Part shown: positions 1 through 10,596 of the stretch, one piece after another | Numbering within the stretch: position 1 is the first letter of the stretch | Layout: each line of letters begins with the position of its first letter | DNA from: Cryptomeria japonica | Taxonomy: Eukaryota > Streptophyta > Pinopsida > Cupressales > Cupressaceae | Length of the DNA: 60,000 nt | Assembly (NCBI RefSeq): GCF_030272615.1 | Contig: NC_081406.1 | Coordinates: 400,412,939-400,472,938, forward strand | Reading direction: 5' to 3' | Made by a program: the position numbers and the translations under genes | The notes under the pieces: model-generated | What the model saw: the letters and a program-made list of their open reading frames with translations, nothing else | What the model was told of the DNA's origin: nothing | Databases searched by the model: none

Positions 1-2
1 GT

Positions 3-1736
3 GAAGATCCAGTCACACCAGCATCATCAGAAAACTCAACTGTGACTGAAGAACAACAACATGTGAATGTAAATCAGAATAAACCCAGGTATATAAGATT
101 GAAACAATCAGAGAATCGGATAATTGGAAACAAAAATCAAGGTGTTATGACTAGAGGAAGATTGAAAAATGAAGAGGTATGTTTAATTTCTCAAGTTGAA
201 CCATCATCTGTTATTGAAGCATGTAAGGATGAACATTGGATAAAAGCAATGAAACACGAATTGGAACAAATTGAAAAGAATAATACTTGGACATTAGTTC
301 CCTGGCCTAAAAACAAAAATATAATTGTAACCAAATGGGTATATATAAATAAACTTAATGAAGATGGTGAAGTAATCAGAAACAAAGAAAAATTAGTTTG
401 TAAAGGTTATTCATAGAAAGAAGGAATTGATTAAAATGAAACCTTTGCACCGGTAGCCAGAATTAAGACAGTTAGACTATTTCTTGCATTTGCAGCTCAC
501 AAGAACTATAAAGTTTATCAGATGGATGTAAAATGTGCATTTTTGAATGGAGATCTTGAAGAGGAAGTTTACATTGAACAACCTGATGGATTTTCATTGA
601 CAGATGATAAGGATATGGTTTGCAGGTTAAGGAAACCTTTATATGGATTAAAGCAAGCTCCCAGAGCTTGGTATGCTAGATTGGATCAATATCTTTTGAA
701 GCTTGGCTACACAAAAGGTAATGTTGACAACAATTTGTATTACAAAGTTACTAATGATGACATTTTGGTTATTGAAGTATTTGTGGATGACATCATTTTT
801 GGAGGTGAAGAAGAGTTATGTAAAGACTTTGCTAACAAGGTGCAGGAAGAATTTGAAATGTCTATGATTGGAGAGATAAATTTTTTTCTAGGTTTGCAGA
901 TTTCACAAATAGATAAAGGTATATTCATATGTCAAACAAAATACTTGAAGGAACTCTTGAGGAAATGTGGTATGGAAAATTCCAAACCGGTAAGCACTCC
1001 TATGACTACAACTGATAAATTGACATTGAAGGATGATTCAACTCCTACTAATCTGACAAGGTACAAATCTATGATTGGAGGATTACTATATTTAACACAA
1101 ACTAGATCTGATATAATGAATGTAGTGTGTATTGTATCTATATTTCAAAGCAATCCTAAAGAAAATCATGAATCAACAGTTAAAAGGATTTTCTGGTACC
1201 TACAAGGCACAACAAATCTTGGTTTATGGTATCCTAAGAATAAATTTTTTGATTTATGTGCATATATAGATGCAAATTGGGCAGGAGATGTAGATGATAG
1301 AAAGAGTACCACTGGCGGTGCATTCTTTCTTGGTAGAAGATTGATTTCATGGATAAGCAAGAAGCAGACTTGTACATCATTATCTACAACATAATCAGAA
1401 TATGTTGCAGCAACAACTAATTACACTCATGCATTATGGATCATGCAAATGTTGAAGGATATAAAGGTAAAATGCAAAGATCTGATAATTATTTATTGTG
1501 ATAATTCAGCAGCAATTGATATATCAAAGAATCCGGTATTTCACTCTAAAACAAAGCATGTTTCTATTAAGTACAATTTTTTGAAAGAGAATGCTGAAGC
1601 AAATGAAGTGAGATTGGTTTATGTGAATACTAAAGAGAAAATTGCAGATATCTTTACAAAGCCTTTGCCTAAGGAAACGTTTGAATATCTCAGAGAGAAG
1701 CTTGGGGTAATTTCCCATAGGCAGAGACTTGAATGA
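3..1736 (+). pseudogene. Copia-1 pol, RT and RNase H part (broken)
   Basis: This is the C-terminal half of a Ty1/copia polyprotein: the linker after integrase, reverse transcriptase and RNase H. The RT shows the copia signatures MDVKCAFLNGDLEEEVY, YGLKQAPRAWY and the catalytic VFVDD. RNase H shows YIDANWAGD and YCDNSAAI and ends after TKPLPKETF. The frame is open from base 3, so the gene starts before the window. There are no frameshifts, only three in-frame stops: TAG at 414-416, TAA at 432-434 where the copia-D copy has Tyr, and TAA at 1392-1394 before SEYVAA. The protein is closely similar to copia-D RT at 37725-39035, so the two belong to one family. It is a dead copy. Confidence 0.93.
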
Positions 1737-2064
1737 TGAATATTGGCATCAAACCGACAGGGCCTAACAGAAAAATCTTTTTCCAGCTTTGATGAAGGAA
1801 AGCTACTGATCAGGGGGAGTAGTCAGCTGTATGTTATGTTTTGATTCTTAACTACTTTGGCATTTGATGTCAAAGGGGGAGAGAAATCTATGGAAAACTT
1901 GTACTTTGGGGAGAGATGAATTTTTGTTTTTGTTTTTGTTTTGGCACAGAACTTTGTATTGATCTATTTTTAGAGATTGTTGGTTTATTGGTTTTTGGCA
2001 TTCTGTTTTTTGGCACTTAGATGTTTTTTCATATAGTTTTTCCATCAATGCCAAAGAGGGAGAT
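1737..2064 (+). other. Copia-1 3' untranslated region with polypurine tract
   Basis: This non-coding stretch lies between the pol stop and the 3' LTR. It holds three purine patches, at about 1811-1818, 1872-1882 and 2053-2063. The last one directly abuts the LTR and should be the plus-strand primer. The same layout, with repeated purine patches, occurs in copia-D (36990-37200 on the other strand). Confidence 0.7.
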
Positions 2065-3207
2065 TGTTGGAATTATGGATGACTTCATCATATGTTGCAT
2101 TGGTTTTATCATTGATGTCAACACTTATCCTCTTGGAGGTCTAAATTGTTGATTTGGAACTATGGTTATATTGGTTTATTGTTGAACCGACATATTGTGT
2201 TCACCGGCATGGTTAGTGGCTTATGCAGAGTCACCGGTAGATGTTCACCAACAGGATATATGGTTCACCGATAGTGATTATAACTTGTTATCATCTGGAG
2301 ATTATTTTGTTATGTCGAAGACATGGATTGGATGTTTGGATTTGGTGTTTTGTTTATTGGTCTAATCAGGTTGACATATTTGTCTTAACTGATAGATAGG
2401 TCTAGGTTATGGATCGGTACATGATATCTGTTCTAGATCAGCACGACACGTCTTGGAAATGGTTTTTTGATTGCATAATGTGGTAAATGCATTGAGCCAA
2501 TATATTGTATCACAACAAGATTTATTTGTAATTGATTTAATTATAATATCTTTAGTGAGACGACCTCATGTATAGGTCTTAGGTTTTGTATAAATGATTG
2601 TAAGATCTTATTGAAGATCATCATGATGAGTGTATGCGAATATTGAAGAGCGAAAATAAGTAGATCCTTTTGCGAATCATGCATACATTATCTGAAGGTT
2701 GAAGGAAACTTTATGAAGGTGTTTGACACTCACATTCAGAGCTTAAACCGATACTGAATCCAATAGTGGAGATGCTATTATGAAGAAGTACATTGTTATT
2801 GGATTTAACCATCCAATTGTAGTCAATGTGACTCCTATTTTGTGATTGAGCAGTGTTCTCTAGGCCATTGGCCTTTCTGCATGTGCAGACCCCATTTGTA
2901 TACACTTACTATCTGCAGTAGTATCATATGATTGTGGGTAAGGTTTCCCATCATGTTTTTTTCCCCTTACAGGGTTTCCACATTAAAATCTCTATGTCAT
3001 GTGCTGTGGATGTTGTTTATCTCTTTGTTTCATGCATTAAGTTACACTGGTACTGCTATAATTGTTAAACTATTTTATCGACATTAAATTTTGTTTTACT
3101 GGCACTAAGTTTGAAGTTGGAATAATTGGTTTTGATTTGGAATTTATTGACAACTGGTTCACAATTGATTCACCCCCCCTCTCATTTTTCCTTCCTGGTT
3201 CCTAACA
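2065..3207 (+). repeat. Copia-1 3' LTR
   Basis: The LTR is 1143 bp, begins TGTTGG and ends CCTAACA, so the ends are short inverted repeats. It is the same family as the two copia-D LTRs (35855-36989 and 58350-59486), which begin and end the same way on the other strand. A TATA-like GTATAAAT lies at 2588-2595. The upstream part carries four copies of a TTCACCGGYA-like word near 2200, 2230, 2244 and 2264. The 5' partner and one target duplication lie outside the window; the other duplication would be AGACT at 3208-3212. Confidence 0.9.
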
Positions 3208-3233
3208 AGACTGATAAATCCCAAAGTTGAACC
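3208..3233 (+). pseudogene. Gypsy G1 RT, left fragment
   Basis: These 26 bp encode LINPKVEP in the same frame as the gypsy RT fragment that resumes at 10074, beyond copia-2. Element A has the matching stretch RPINPKIEF before its RT. The piece is therefore old gypsy sequence trapped between the end of copia-1 and the start of copia-2. Its last five bases (GAACC) are the copia-2 target duplication. Confidence 0.75.
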
Positions 3234-3681
3234 TGTAGGATTTTGCCAAGATCAAGGGCACAATGAAAAGCATAAAAGAGACAATAGAATGACAAGAACA
3301 AACTGTATTCTCATCAATATGCAAAATGATCAACTGGATTAACCAATACAATGAATATAGGCCTGCTTATATAAGCAAGGCCATATGGATGCATGAGCAC
3401 ACAAATATGACATGTGGCTCAATGAGAAACAAGGGTAGGTAAGAAATACTAGGGGTAGGTAGGAGAAATAATATAATAATCCACAAGAGGTGGATAACCC
3501 ACCAAATGTGGAGTGTAACAACAAAATAAGACCACAAAAGGTGGAATTTCTCCTACAAGCTCTATCCCTATGTGCACACTTTCCTAAGTGTCTCAAATCC
3601 AAACTACGAAGAGATGCATTATCCTAAGTTAACTTAAGTAAGTGTAATAATATCCAAAATGAATATTTATTTACACCAACA
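3234..3681 (-). repeat. Copia-2 3' LTR
   Basis: The LTR is 448 bp. On the plus strand it starts TGTAGGATTTTGCC and ends TTACACCAACA. It matches 9626-10073 with about nine substitutions and no indels. Confidence 0.95.
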
Positions 3682-3694
3682 CCCCCCCTTAAGT
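3682..3694 (-). other. Copia-2 polypurine tract
   Basis: On the minus strand this reads AAGGGGGGG directly before the TGTTGG start of the 3' LTR. This is the standard position for the plus-strand primer. Confidence 0.8.
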
Positions 3695-3951
3695 GCAACT
3701 TAGGGGAATGAAGACTCAAGTCAACAATGCAAGATGGGTCCCAGCTACTAGGCCATGATAGGTACCCATGTACAATATGCAAATGCAAGCAAAACCATGC
3801 AATGCAATCTCTCACAAACGGAGAAAGGGAGAAAACCCAGTGGGAAAAAACTCCCCCCCCAAAGAGAGATGAATGTACAAAAGACTCTCAAAGAAGAAGG
3901 ACAAAACCTCAAAGAGGAAAAAGTCCCCCCATAAGAGAGGAAGGAGAAGTC

Positions 3952-5356
3952 AGCTGACCCCCCCTAATGACACATCCCGCACCCCCAAGAGAGCTTGCAA
4001 CTACTGGAACTTACTCTCGGTGAAAGGTTTGGTGAATATGTTAGCAACCTACTCTGCTGTAGGACAATACTGCAAATCAATGACCTACTCCTGGATGAGC
4101 TCTCAGATATAGTGCATATGAATCTCGATGTGTTTGGTCCACTAGTGCTGGACCGGGTTCTTCGAGATTGCAATAGCACTCTGATTGTTGCAATGTAGAA
4201 CTGTTGGTCGTGGAGTGGTGAATCCAAACTCTGTGAGAATCTACTGGAGCCAAATGGTCTCAGTCGCTGCGTTAACAGTGCCTCGATACTCAGCCTCAAT
4301 CGAAGAGAGAGCAATAGCATGTTGCTTCTTGCTCTACCAACAAATGCGGCTCAAACCAAGGTGAAAACTGTAACCAGAAGTAGACTTACGATCAACAAGA
4401 TCGCCAGCCCAATCGGAGTCTGTGTAACCAACCAAGCGAAGTCCTGTGCCTGCTGCATAGTGAATCCCATAGTGATGTCTACCCTGGATGCAATGAAGGA
4501 TGCGTTTGGTGGCTTTCCAATGAAGCTCATGTGGTTCCTGCATGAAGCGGGAAACCATGCCAACTGCAAATGAAATATCAGGGCGTGTATGAGTCAAGTA
4601 GAAGAGACTACCCACAAGCTGATGATACAAAGTGGCATCAACTGGTGGAGAAGAACAATGAGCCTCAAGCTTGACTCCTGAAAGAAAGGGAGTCGGGGCA
4701 GGCTTACAGTCAGCCATATGAAAGCATGCAAGTAGGTCAAGAGCATACTTGGGCTGCGATAGTGTAATCCCGGAAGGTGACTGTGAAATCTCTATCCCGA
4801 GAAAGTAGTGCAAAAGACCCAAGTCAGTCATAGCAAATCTATCATGCAAAGTAGATTTGACCCTGCTAATGATGGATGAAGTACTCCCTGTAATGATCAA
4901 GTCATCAACATAGAGCACAAGTATCAAGTGAGAGTCTTCTTATCGCAAAATGTAGACATTTAGATCGGAATGACACCTGGTGAACCCTGCGGAGAGAAGA
5001 AAGGAATCCATCTTGGCATACAAAGCCCTGGGGGCCTGCTTAAGGCCATAGAGAGATTTCCTTAGTCTACAAACCAAGGAAGTATCCTGGATGAAACCCT
5101 GTGGCTGCTCCATATAAATCTCCGCATCAAGATCACCATGAAGAAAAGCACTCTTCACATCCATCTGATGTACAACCTAACCATGAGCTGCAACAATAGC
5201 AAGTGTCAAACGAATGGAGTTCATCTTGGCTACAGGTGCAAAGGTCTCAGTATAGTCAACACCTACAACCTGAGAAAAACCTTTCGCAACAAGCCGAGCC
5301 TTATACTTATCCACACTACCATCCACTGCAAACTTGGTCCAATAGATCCACTTACA
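3952..5356 (-). pseudogene. Copia-2 RT and RNase H region, ten in-frame stops
   Basis: This continues the frame of the gag-integrase ORF without any frameshift. RT landmarks are TFAPVAKMNSIRLTL, MDVKSAFLHGDLDAE, YGLKQAPRALYA and the catalytic LYVDD. RNase H landmarks are YTDSDWAGD, SSIEAEYRG, LHCNNQSAIAISKNP and NIFTKPFTES. Ten stops interrupt it: 5357-5359 (TGA), 5177-5179 (TAG), 4940-4942 (TAA), 4334-4336 (TAG) and six more between 4334 and 3950. Substitutions such as Arg to TGA and Gln to TAG explain several of them. No RT could be made, in sharp contrast to the fully open gag-integrase part next to it. Confidence 0.93.
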
Positions 5357-8065
5357 TCAAACCATCTTTCTCCCTTTAGGGAGATGGACTAGATCCCATG
5401 TGTTGTTCCTCATCAAGGAACTATACTCTTCCTCCATAGCTTGGTCCCACTCAGGAACCCCTGATGCTTCCCTAAATGTCTGTGGATCGGAAGCGGTAGC
5501 AATGAATGCATGTGGAAGATCTTGATGTTGTGATCGAGTTCTCCATGTATCTGAAGGATCCCCAACTAGAGAACCCACAGACCTAAGTGTCTGTCGAGCC
5601 CATCGAGGTCTAGGTGGAGGTGGAGAACGAGGCTCCTCAACTGCAAGTGGACCCTGTGGAGGTGTTACCCTGCGAGTCAGAGTTGAAGGAGTCTCATCAT
5701 CTGAGTCACTAACATCACTATCCATAATGGAGGAAGGTGGAGGAGGTAGAGAGGCTAAGCTAGGAGAGCTTTCCTCAAAGTGAACACTCCTCTCAATGAA
5801 CACCTCATGTGTCTCTAGATCCATCAATTTGTATGCCTTAACACCCTCAGGATATCCAACAAATATGCAAGGCCGACTCTGAGGTTCCAATGCCTTGCAT
5901 TTCTGCGGAGGTATGCGAGCCCATGTTGGACACCCAAAGACTCTGAAATGTCTCAGAATCGGTTTCCTACCAGCCCAAGCTTCAAAAGGAGTAATACCTT
6001 GCAAAGCTTTGTGAAGAACCCGATTCTGGATGTGTGTGGCACAATTGATAACCTCTGCCCAAAAGGCGGGATCAAGAGAATGTGCATGTATCATACAGCT
6101 AGCCATTTCTTTGAGAGTTCCATTCTTGCATTCTGCAACCCCATTCTGCTGTGGAGTGTATGCTATAGAATGCTGAAGATCAATCCCCTCAAATGTACAA
6201 AAATCCTCAAGTCTTTTGTTCACATATTCCCTTCCATTATCTGTGCGAAGAATCTTGACCACTTTCCCTGATTGCTTCTCCACACGAGTCTTGAAGTCTT
6301 GAAATCTGTCAAATACTTCACTCTTATGAATGAGAAAGTAGACCCAAGTGAAGCGGGAGTAGTCATCAATGAAGGTAAGAACATAGCGGGCCTCACTAAA
6401 TGAAGGTGCTGGAAATGGACTTGCTACATCGCTGTGAACAAGTTGAAGAACTTCCAAAGCTCTCCAAGCTTTCCCTTTATCAAACTTCTCTTCGGGATGC
6501 TTGCCCATGAAACAACCTGAACATACACCCTCTGAAAAACTGATTCGAGGTAGACCTGTGACCATGTCTTTAGTGCTTAGCTGCTGAAGATAGCGGTAGT
6601 TGAGGTGACCAAACCGCTCATGCCATAGCTTACTTTTTGAATTTGAATGAGTAAGCAAGGCCCTAGAAGGTGAACTTGGCACAAAGTGGGAGAATGAATA
6701 AAGCCTTGAGTTGTCATTGACTTGTCCCACTGCTACCAAGGCATCATCATCAAGTTCCTTTACCACAACTGAATTTGGTGTAAACTCAACCTTTTTCCCA
6801 TTCCCATAGTGAGTGATTTGGTAGATGGAGAGAAGGTTGGTAGATAAGTTAGGAACATAGAGAACATTCTCAAATGTTCCATCATCCATATCAACTGAAC
6901 CTTTCCCTTCAACCTCTACTTGTGTGTCATCACCTATGTAAATGTGAGGTACCTTAGATGGCTCCAATGAAGAAAACTGCTCCTTTGTAGAACCCATGTG
7001 ATATGAGGCACTCGAGTCAAGTATCCATTGCTGTGAAGAACCTGTTGTAGCCACAAATGCTTGCCCTTTTCCCTTAAACTGTGAGGAAGAGGAAGGAGAT
7101 GAATCCTTCTTTGTGTAGGCGGATGGCAAGTTGATGTTGTTTTTCTTGAGAAGATTAGTTAACTCATCAACTTTCTTTGCGTGGCATCGATGCTCATCAT
7201 GACCATACTTCTTGCAATATGCACAAGTTGGTTTATCCTTCTTAGGTGGTGTCCCCTTCTTGGAAGAGGATGAAAAATCACCTTGTGATGGAGAGGATGA
7301 TTGTCCTTTTTCCTGGTGTGGCTTAGACTTAGATTGCTTCTTCTTCTTGTTGGAATCTTTGCCTTGACTTCCTTGATTCCCTTGATTAGCCACCAAAGCC
7401 TTGGACTTTGAAGACTTGAGAAACCCCATGTTCAACAACTTAGATTGTTCCAATATTAACATTTCTATGAAAGCATCAAATGAAGGCATAACATAAGAAC
7501 TCCCCACTATCAAACGATGAGTTTGGAAGCTAGATACAAATGCTGCATATTCTGGTGCAAGCTTGTCCAACAAGTTGAATATCAATTGAGCATTCTTTTT
7601 GTCAATTCCACAATCCTTAAGCTTTGCTCTTAGCTCATTTGCTTTGGTGACATAATCTTGGATTGTATCAAAACTCTTGGGATCCAAGTTGGTGAGCTCA
7701 TTGTCAATTTGATAGCCTCTGATTTCATCAACTTGTCCATACAATTTCTGAAACATATCCCAAGCCTCTTTGATTGTTTTACACTTCTCAATGTGAAAAA
7801 TGAGGTCATCTGATACATACTTGCGTAAGGTTCCAAGAGCCATGCAATTCTTTGTGAGCCATTCTAATTGAGCAATTGGATCAGCCTTAGGATCAAGTGG
7901 TGCTATTATTGTTCCATCTATGTAGTGTGTGAGACCCTTTTCCATTAATTTAGTCCATACTTTAATTTTCCATGATGCATAATTATGTGGAGTTAAAGGT
8001 GGAAATTTATTAGGACTCATTGCAACAAAAATGGAAAGAGCACAAAGAGAGGTACAATCACACAA
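5357..8065 (-). CDS. Copia-2 gag-protease-integrase ORF (open, 902 codons)
   Basis: This is the N-terminal two-thirds of a Ty1/copia polyprotein. The likely start is the second Met (8018-8020), because the copia gag hallmark PPLTPHNYASW follows it; 15 extra codons precede it. Domains from the first Met: gag about residues 16-270; Lys/Ser-rich linker; CCHC knuckle CAYCKKYGHDEHRC near 281-294; protease near 350, reading DSSAS where the usual motif is DSGAS; integrase HHCC zinc finger from LWHERFGH near 480; catalytic D in HSDVASP (about 545), D in RTDNGREY (about 608) and E in NGVAECKN (about 643), fitting D,D-35-E. It ends at a TGA just inside RT. Integrase and gag look usable; the protease Gly-to-Ser change may not be tolerated. 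Confidence 0.93.
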   Translation of the reverse strand: MCDCTSLCALSIFVAMSPNKFPPLTPHNYASWKIKVWTKLMEKGLTHYIDGTIIAPLDPKADPIAQLEWLTKNCMALGTLRKYVSDDLIFHIEKCKTIKEAWDMFQKLYGQVDEIRGYQIDNELTNLDPKSFDTIQDYVTKANELRAKLKDCGIDKKNAQLIFNLLDKLAPEYAAFVSSFQTHRLIVGSSYVMPSFDAFIEMLILEQSKLLNMGFLKSSKSKALVANQGNQGSQGKDSNKKKKQSKSKPHQEKGQSSSPSQGDFSSSSKKGTPPKKDKPTCAYCKKYGHDEHRCHAKKVDELTNLLKKNNINLPSAYTKKDSSPSSSSQFKGKGQAFVATTGSSQQWILDSSASYHMGSTKEQFSSLEPSKVPHIYIGDDTQVEVEGKGSVDMDDGTFENVLYVPNLSTNLLSIYQITHYGNGKKVEFTPNSVVVKELDDDALVAVGQVNDNSRLYSFSHFVPSSPSRALLTHSNSKSKLWHERFGHLNYRYLQQLSTKDMVTGLPRISFSEGVCSGCFMGKHPEEKFDKGKAWRALEVLQLVHSDVASPFPAPSFSEARYVLTFIDDYSRFTWVYFLIHKSEVFDRFQDFKTRVEKQSGKVVKILRTDNGREYVNKRLEDFCTFEGIDLQHSIAYTPQQNGVAECKNGTLKEMASCMIHAHSLDPAFWAEVINCATHIQNRVLHKALQGITPFEAWAGRKPILRHFRVFGCPTWARIPPQKCKALEPQSRPCIFVGYPEGVKAYKLMDLETHEVFIERSVHFEESSPSLASLPPPPSSIMDSDVSDSDDETPSTLTRRVTPPQGPLAVEEPRSPPPPRPRWARQTLRSVGSLVGDPSDTWRTRSQHQDLPHAFIATASDPQTFREASGVPEWDQAMEEEYSSLMRNNTWDLVHLPKGRKMV

Positions 8066-9613
8066 GACACCCCCCCAAATTCACTCAATCAAAGAACCCC
8101 CCCCAAATGTGATGATTTTTGCACTTTATAAGTAGTGCGTATACAATGGGCCACTTGCAAAAAATGGCAAAGTGGACTTTTGATTTACAATTTTACAACT
8201 GCCTCAATAAGGCCAAAAGAGTCTCAAACTGATAATGCAAGAGATCTAACTAAGATCCAAGCAATTTACAAGTACCTAATAGGCCAAATAAGACCAATAT
8301 CTGAAAGTACAATTTTCACTTAAAATCTCTAAAATCTGATCATAGATTATGAAAGTAGATAAAAAAATAAGCACTTTAAAAAAAAACGGCACCTGAAAAG
8401 GAGGTCGTATGAGCTCAAACGAGGCCTTTGAAGTTGCAGAATTGAGGATTGGATAGGTACAGCTGAGAGAATCTGAAAATTCTGAAAACCTTGTGCACCA
8501 AAATCAAAAAATAACCACACCACTATGAAGATCATGAAATTTTAGCCCATTTCAAAAAAAATTGCTCCAAAAAAGGAGCAAAAACGAGCAAGATATGGCC
8601 TTTCAAAGTTGGACTGCAAAACTGAAAAGCTCAATGGAGAGGGGTCAAATTTTTTTCAAAAAATGCTGATGTGGCACTGACGTCAGCAATTCACTGTGTT
8701 AAATTTGATGGCCGTATGACCGTCACGAAAACTTCACCTCCTTGCTGAATGGGCGTCCGTACTGTACGGACTGCTGATTGTACGTGATGATTGGGCAGAT
8801 GACTGGGTGTACGATCTGATGATGTGGCAGTTTGACAGTGCGTACAGAGGTTTGCACGGCGTGGGTGACGTGGCATACGGATGTCCCTGTGTGAGCCGCG
8901 TGGCGGGGTCCTGGTAGCCGACTGGGCGTCTGCGTGGCGGCCGGAGGTGACTGGGCGGTCGCCGGAGGTCTCTGCCGGTGGAGTCTGTGTCCCGGCTGGT
9001 GGGAGGGGGTTGCAGTCGCCGGAGGTTTCTGAATGGCCGGTGGCGACGGGAGTACGTGGTGAGCGGGGTGTCGGCGCAGGTCTCGGCGACATGGAGGAGA
9101 TCGGCGGCGGCGTCGGTAAACTGCTCGGCAGCTGCGATGGGACTCGGCGGCGGCGGCGTCGGTAAACTGCTCGGCAGTTGCGATGGGACTCGGCGGCGGC
9201 GCAGGTACAACCTGCAACACCTGCGACACGCAGGTACGATAGAGTACGGGGGGGTCTGCGGACCACTAACAATGCAAAAAGTTTTTTTTTTTTTTTTTGA
9301 TTTTTTTTGATTTGTTTTTCAATTTTTCAAAATTTCTGATTTTTTCGAAAATTTTTCAGAGAATATGAAATTTTTTTTTTCGAAAAAATTAATAAAAAAA
9401 TTCTGAAATCCGTACGATAATAGCCAAAATGGGGAAAAAAAATTTCTCACCAAAATAGGTCGACTTTATAGTCAAAATTTATGGAAACGGCCTCCCGGAT
9501 TCAACGGTGATGTCCAAATCGCTGTATGATGCCCCCCAAAAATGAAGATCCCCAAATCTGAAAATAGAAGCCTTCCACGATGTCTCTACAAACCAATCAA
9601 TGAAGCCCCAATA
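8066..9613 (-). other. Copia-2 5' leader with GC-rich island
   Basis: The leader lies between the primer site and gag. Its gag-proximal part is AT-rich. From about 8690 to 9260 it becomes strikingly GC-rich, with CGG/CCG runs, then changes to long T and A runs at 9280-9440. All reading frames are long across the GC-rich part, which is what base composition alone gives, and the predicted peptides are low-complexity Pro/Arg. I see no conserved domain. Confidence 0.7.
9112..9203. repeat. 46-bp tandem duplication in the GC-rich leader
   Basis: Two units of 46 bp start at 9112 and 9158, each beginning GTCGGTAAACTGCTCGGCAG. They are nearly identical. Confidence 0.85.
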
Positions 9614-9625
9614 GCTCTGATACCA
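9614..9625 (-). other. Copia-2 primer binding site (initiator Met tRNA)
   Basis: The minus strand reads TGGTATCAGAGC, complementary to the 3' end of plant initiator tRNA-Met. It directly touches the end of the 5' LTR. Confidence 0.92.
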
Positions 9626-10073
9626 TGTAGGATTTTGCCAAGATCAATTGCACAATGAAAAGCATAAAAGAGACAATAGAATGACAAGAACAAACTGTAT
9701 TCTCATCAATATGCAAAATGATCAACTGGATTAACCAATACAATGAATATAGGCCTGCTTATATAGGCAAGGCCATATGGATGTATGAGCACACAAATAT
9801 GACATGTGGCTCAATGAGAAACAAGGGTAGGTAAGAAATACTAGGGGTAGGTAGGAGAAATAATATAATATTCCACAAGAGGTGGATGACCCACCGAATG
9901 TGGAGTGTAACAGCAAAATAAGACCACAAAAGGTGGAATTTCTCCTACAAGCTCTATCCCTATGTGCACACTTCCCTAAGTGTCTCAAATCCAAACTACG
10001 AAGAGATGCATTATCCTAAGTTAACTTAAGTAAGTGTAATAATATCCAAAATGAATATTTATTTACACCAACA
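9626..10073 (-). repeat. Copia-2 5' LTR
   Basis: The LTR is 448 bp and pairs with 3234-3681. On the minus strand a TATA box (CCTATATAAGC) lies at about 9757-9768, which would start transcription into the leader. Confidence 0.95.
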
Positions 10074-10596
10074 GAACCTTTAATGAGAAAGGAGTTATCC
10101 AAGCTCATAGAATCAAATATAATTTCTCCAATAAAAATTTCTTCTTAGGTAGCTAATCTTCTTCCGGTTAGGAAAAAGAATGGGGGAATTAGATTATGTG
10201 TAGAGTTTAGGGATCTCAATAGAACCTCCCTTAAGGAAAATTATCCCCTTCCTTTCATGGAAGAAATTTTAGCTAAAGTAAGTGGCTCAGAGAGATTTTT
10301 GTTCATGGATGGATATTCTAGATATAATTAGATCCTAGTTCAAGAATAAGACCAATTTAAGACCACATTTACTACTAAATGGGGCACCTATGTCTATTGT
10401 AAGATGCCATTCAGACTAACTAATGCATATGCCACTTTCCAAAGAGCTATGGATATGGATTTTAAAGGAGTATTATCAGAGTTTGTACTGGTATACATAG
10501 ATGATATAACTGTATACTCCAAGCATTCTACAGATCATTTTGGTCACCTTGAACATATATTAAAAAAATTCAGAGCATATGGTGTGTCTTTAAATC
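10074..10596 (+). pseudogene. Gypsy G1 RT, right fragment
   Basis: This is a Ty3/gypsy reverse transcriptase interrupted by copia-2. Landmarks are KKNGGIRLCVEFRDLN, ENYPLPFMEEIL, TTFTTKWGTYVY, MPFRLTNAYATFQRAM and the intact catalytic VYIDD. In-frame stops occur in the stretch before KKNGG and around YN*ILVQE*DQ. The homology ends after GVSLNP, where related elements continue KKC; from there the sequence is unrelated. The left continuation is 3208-3233. It resembles element A RT, but here the catalytic aspartates are kept. Confidence 0.88.

Larger units (their letters stand above)
3234..10073 (-). mobile_element. Copia-2, complete nested Ty1/copia element
   Basis: This is a full-length element on the minus strand, flanked by the 5-bp duplication GAACC (3229-3233 and 10074-10078). 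It has two 448-bp LTRs, a primer site beside the right (5') LTR, a polypurine tract beside the left (3') LTR, and a gag-protease-integrase-RT-RNase H order. By eye the LTRs differ at 9 of 448 positions, so it is the youngest element whose two LTRs I could compare. It interrupts the G1 gypsy RT in frame. Confidence 0.95.

Noticed and set aside
3339-3602. 87-codon ORF, repeated almost exactly at 9731-9994
   Set aside because: Both copies lie inside the copia-2 LTRs, so they are repeated because the LTR is repeated, not because a gene is duplicated.
5948-6271. 107-codon plus-strand ORF
   Set aside because: It is antisense to the open copia-2 integrase and shows no domain.
8691-9310. Several overlapping ORFs of 94-193 codons on both strands
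   Set aside because: All frames are open because the DNA is GC-rich. The peptides are low-complexity Pro/Arg and overlap each other, and they lie in a retrotransposon leader.
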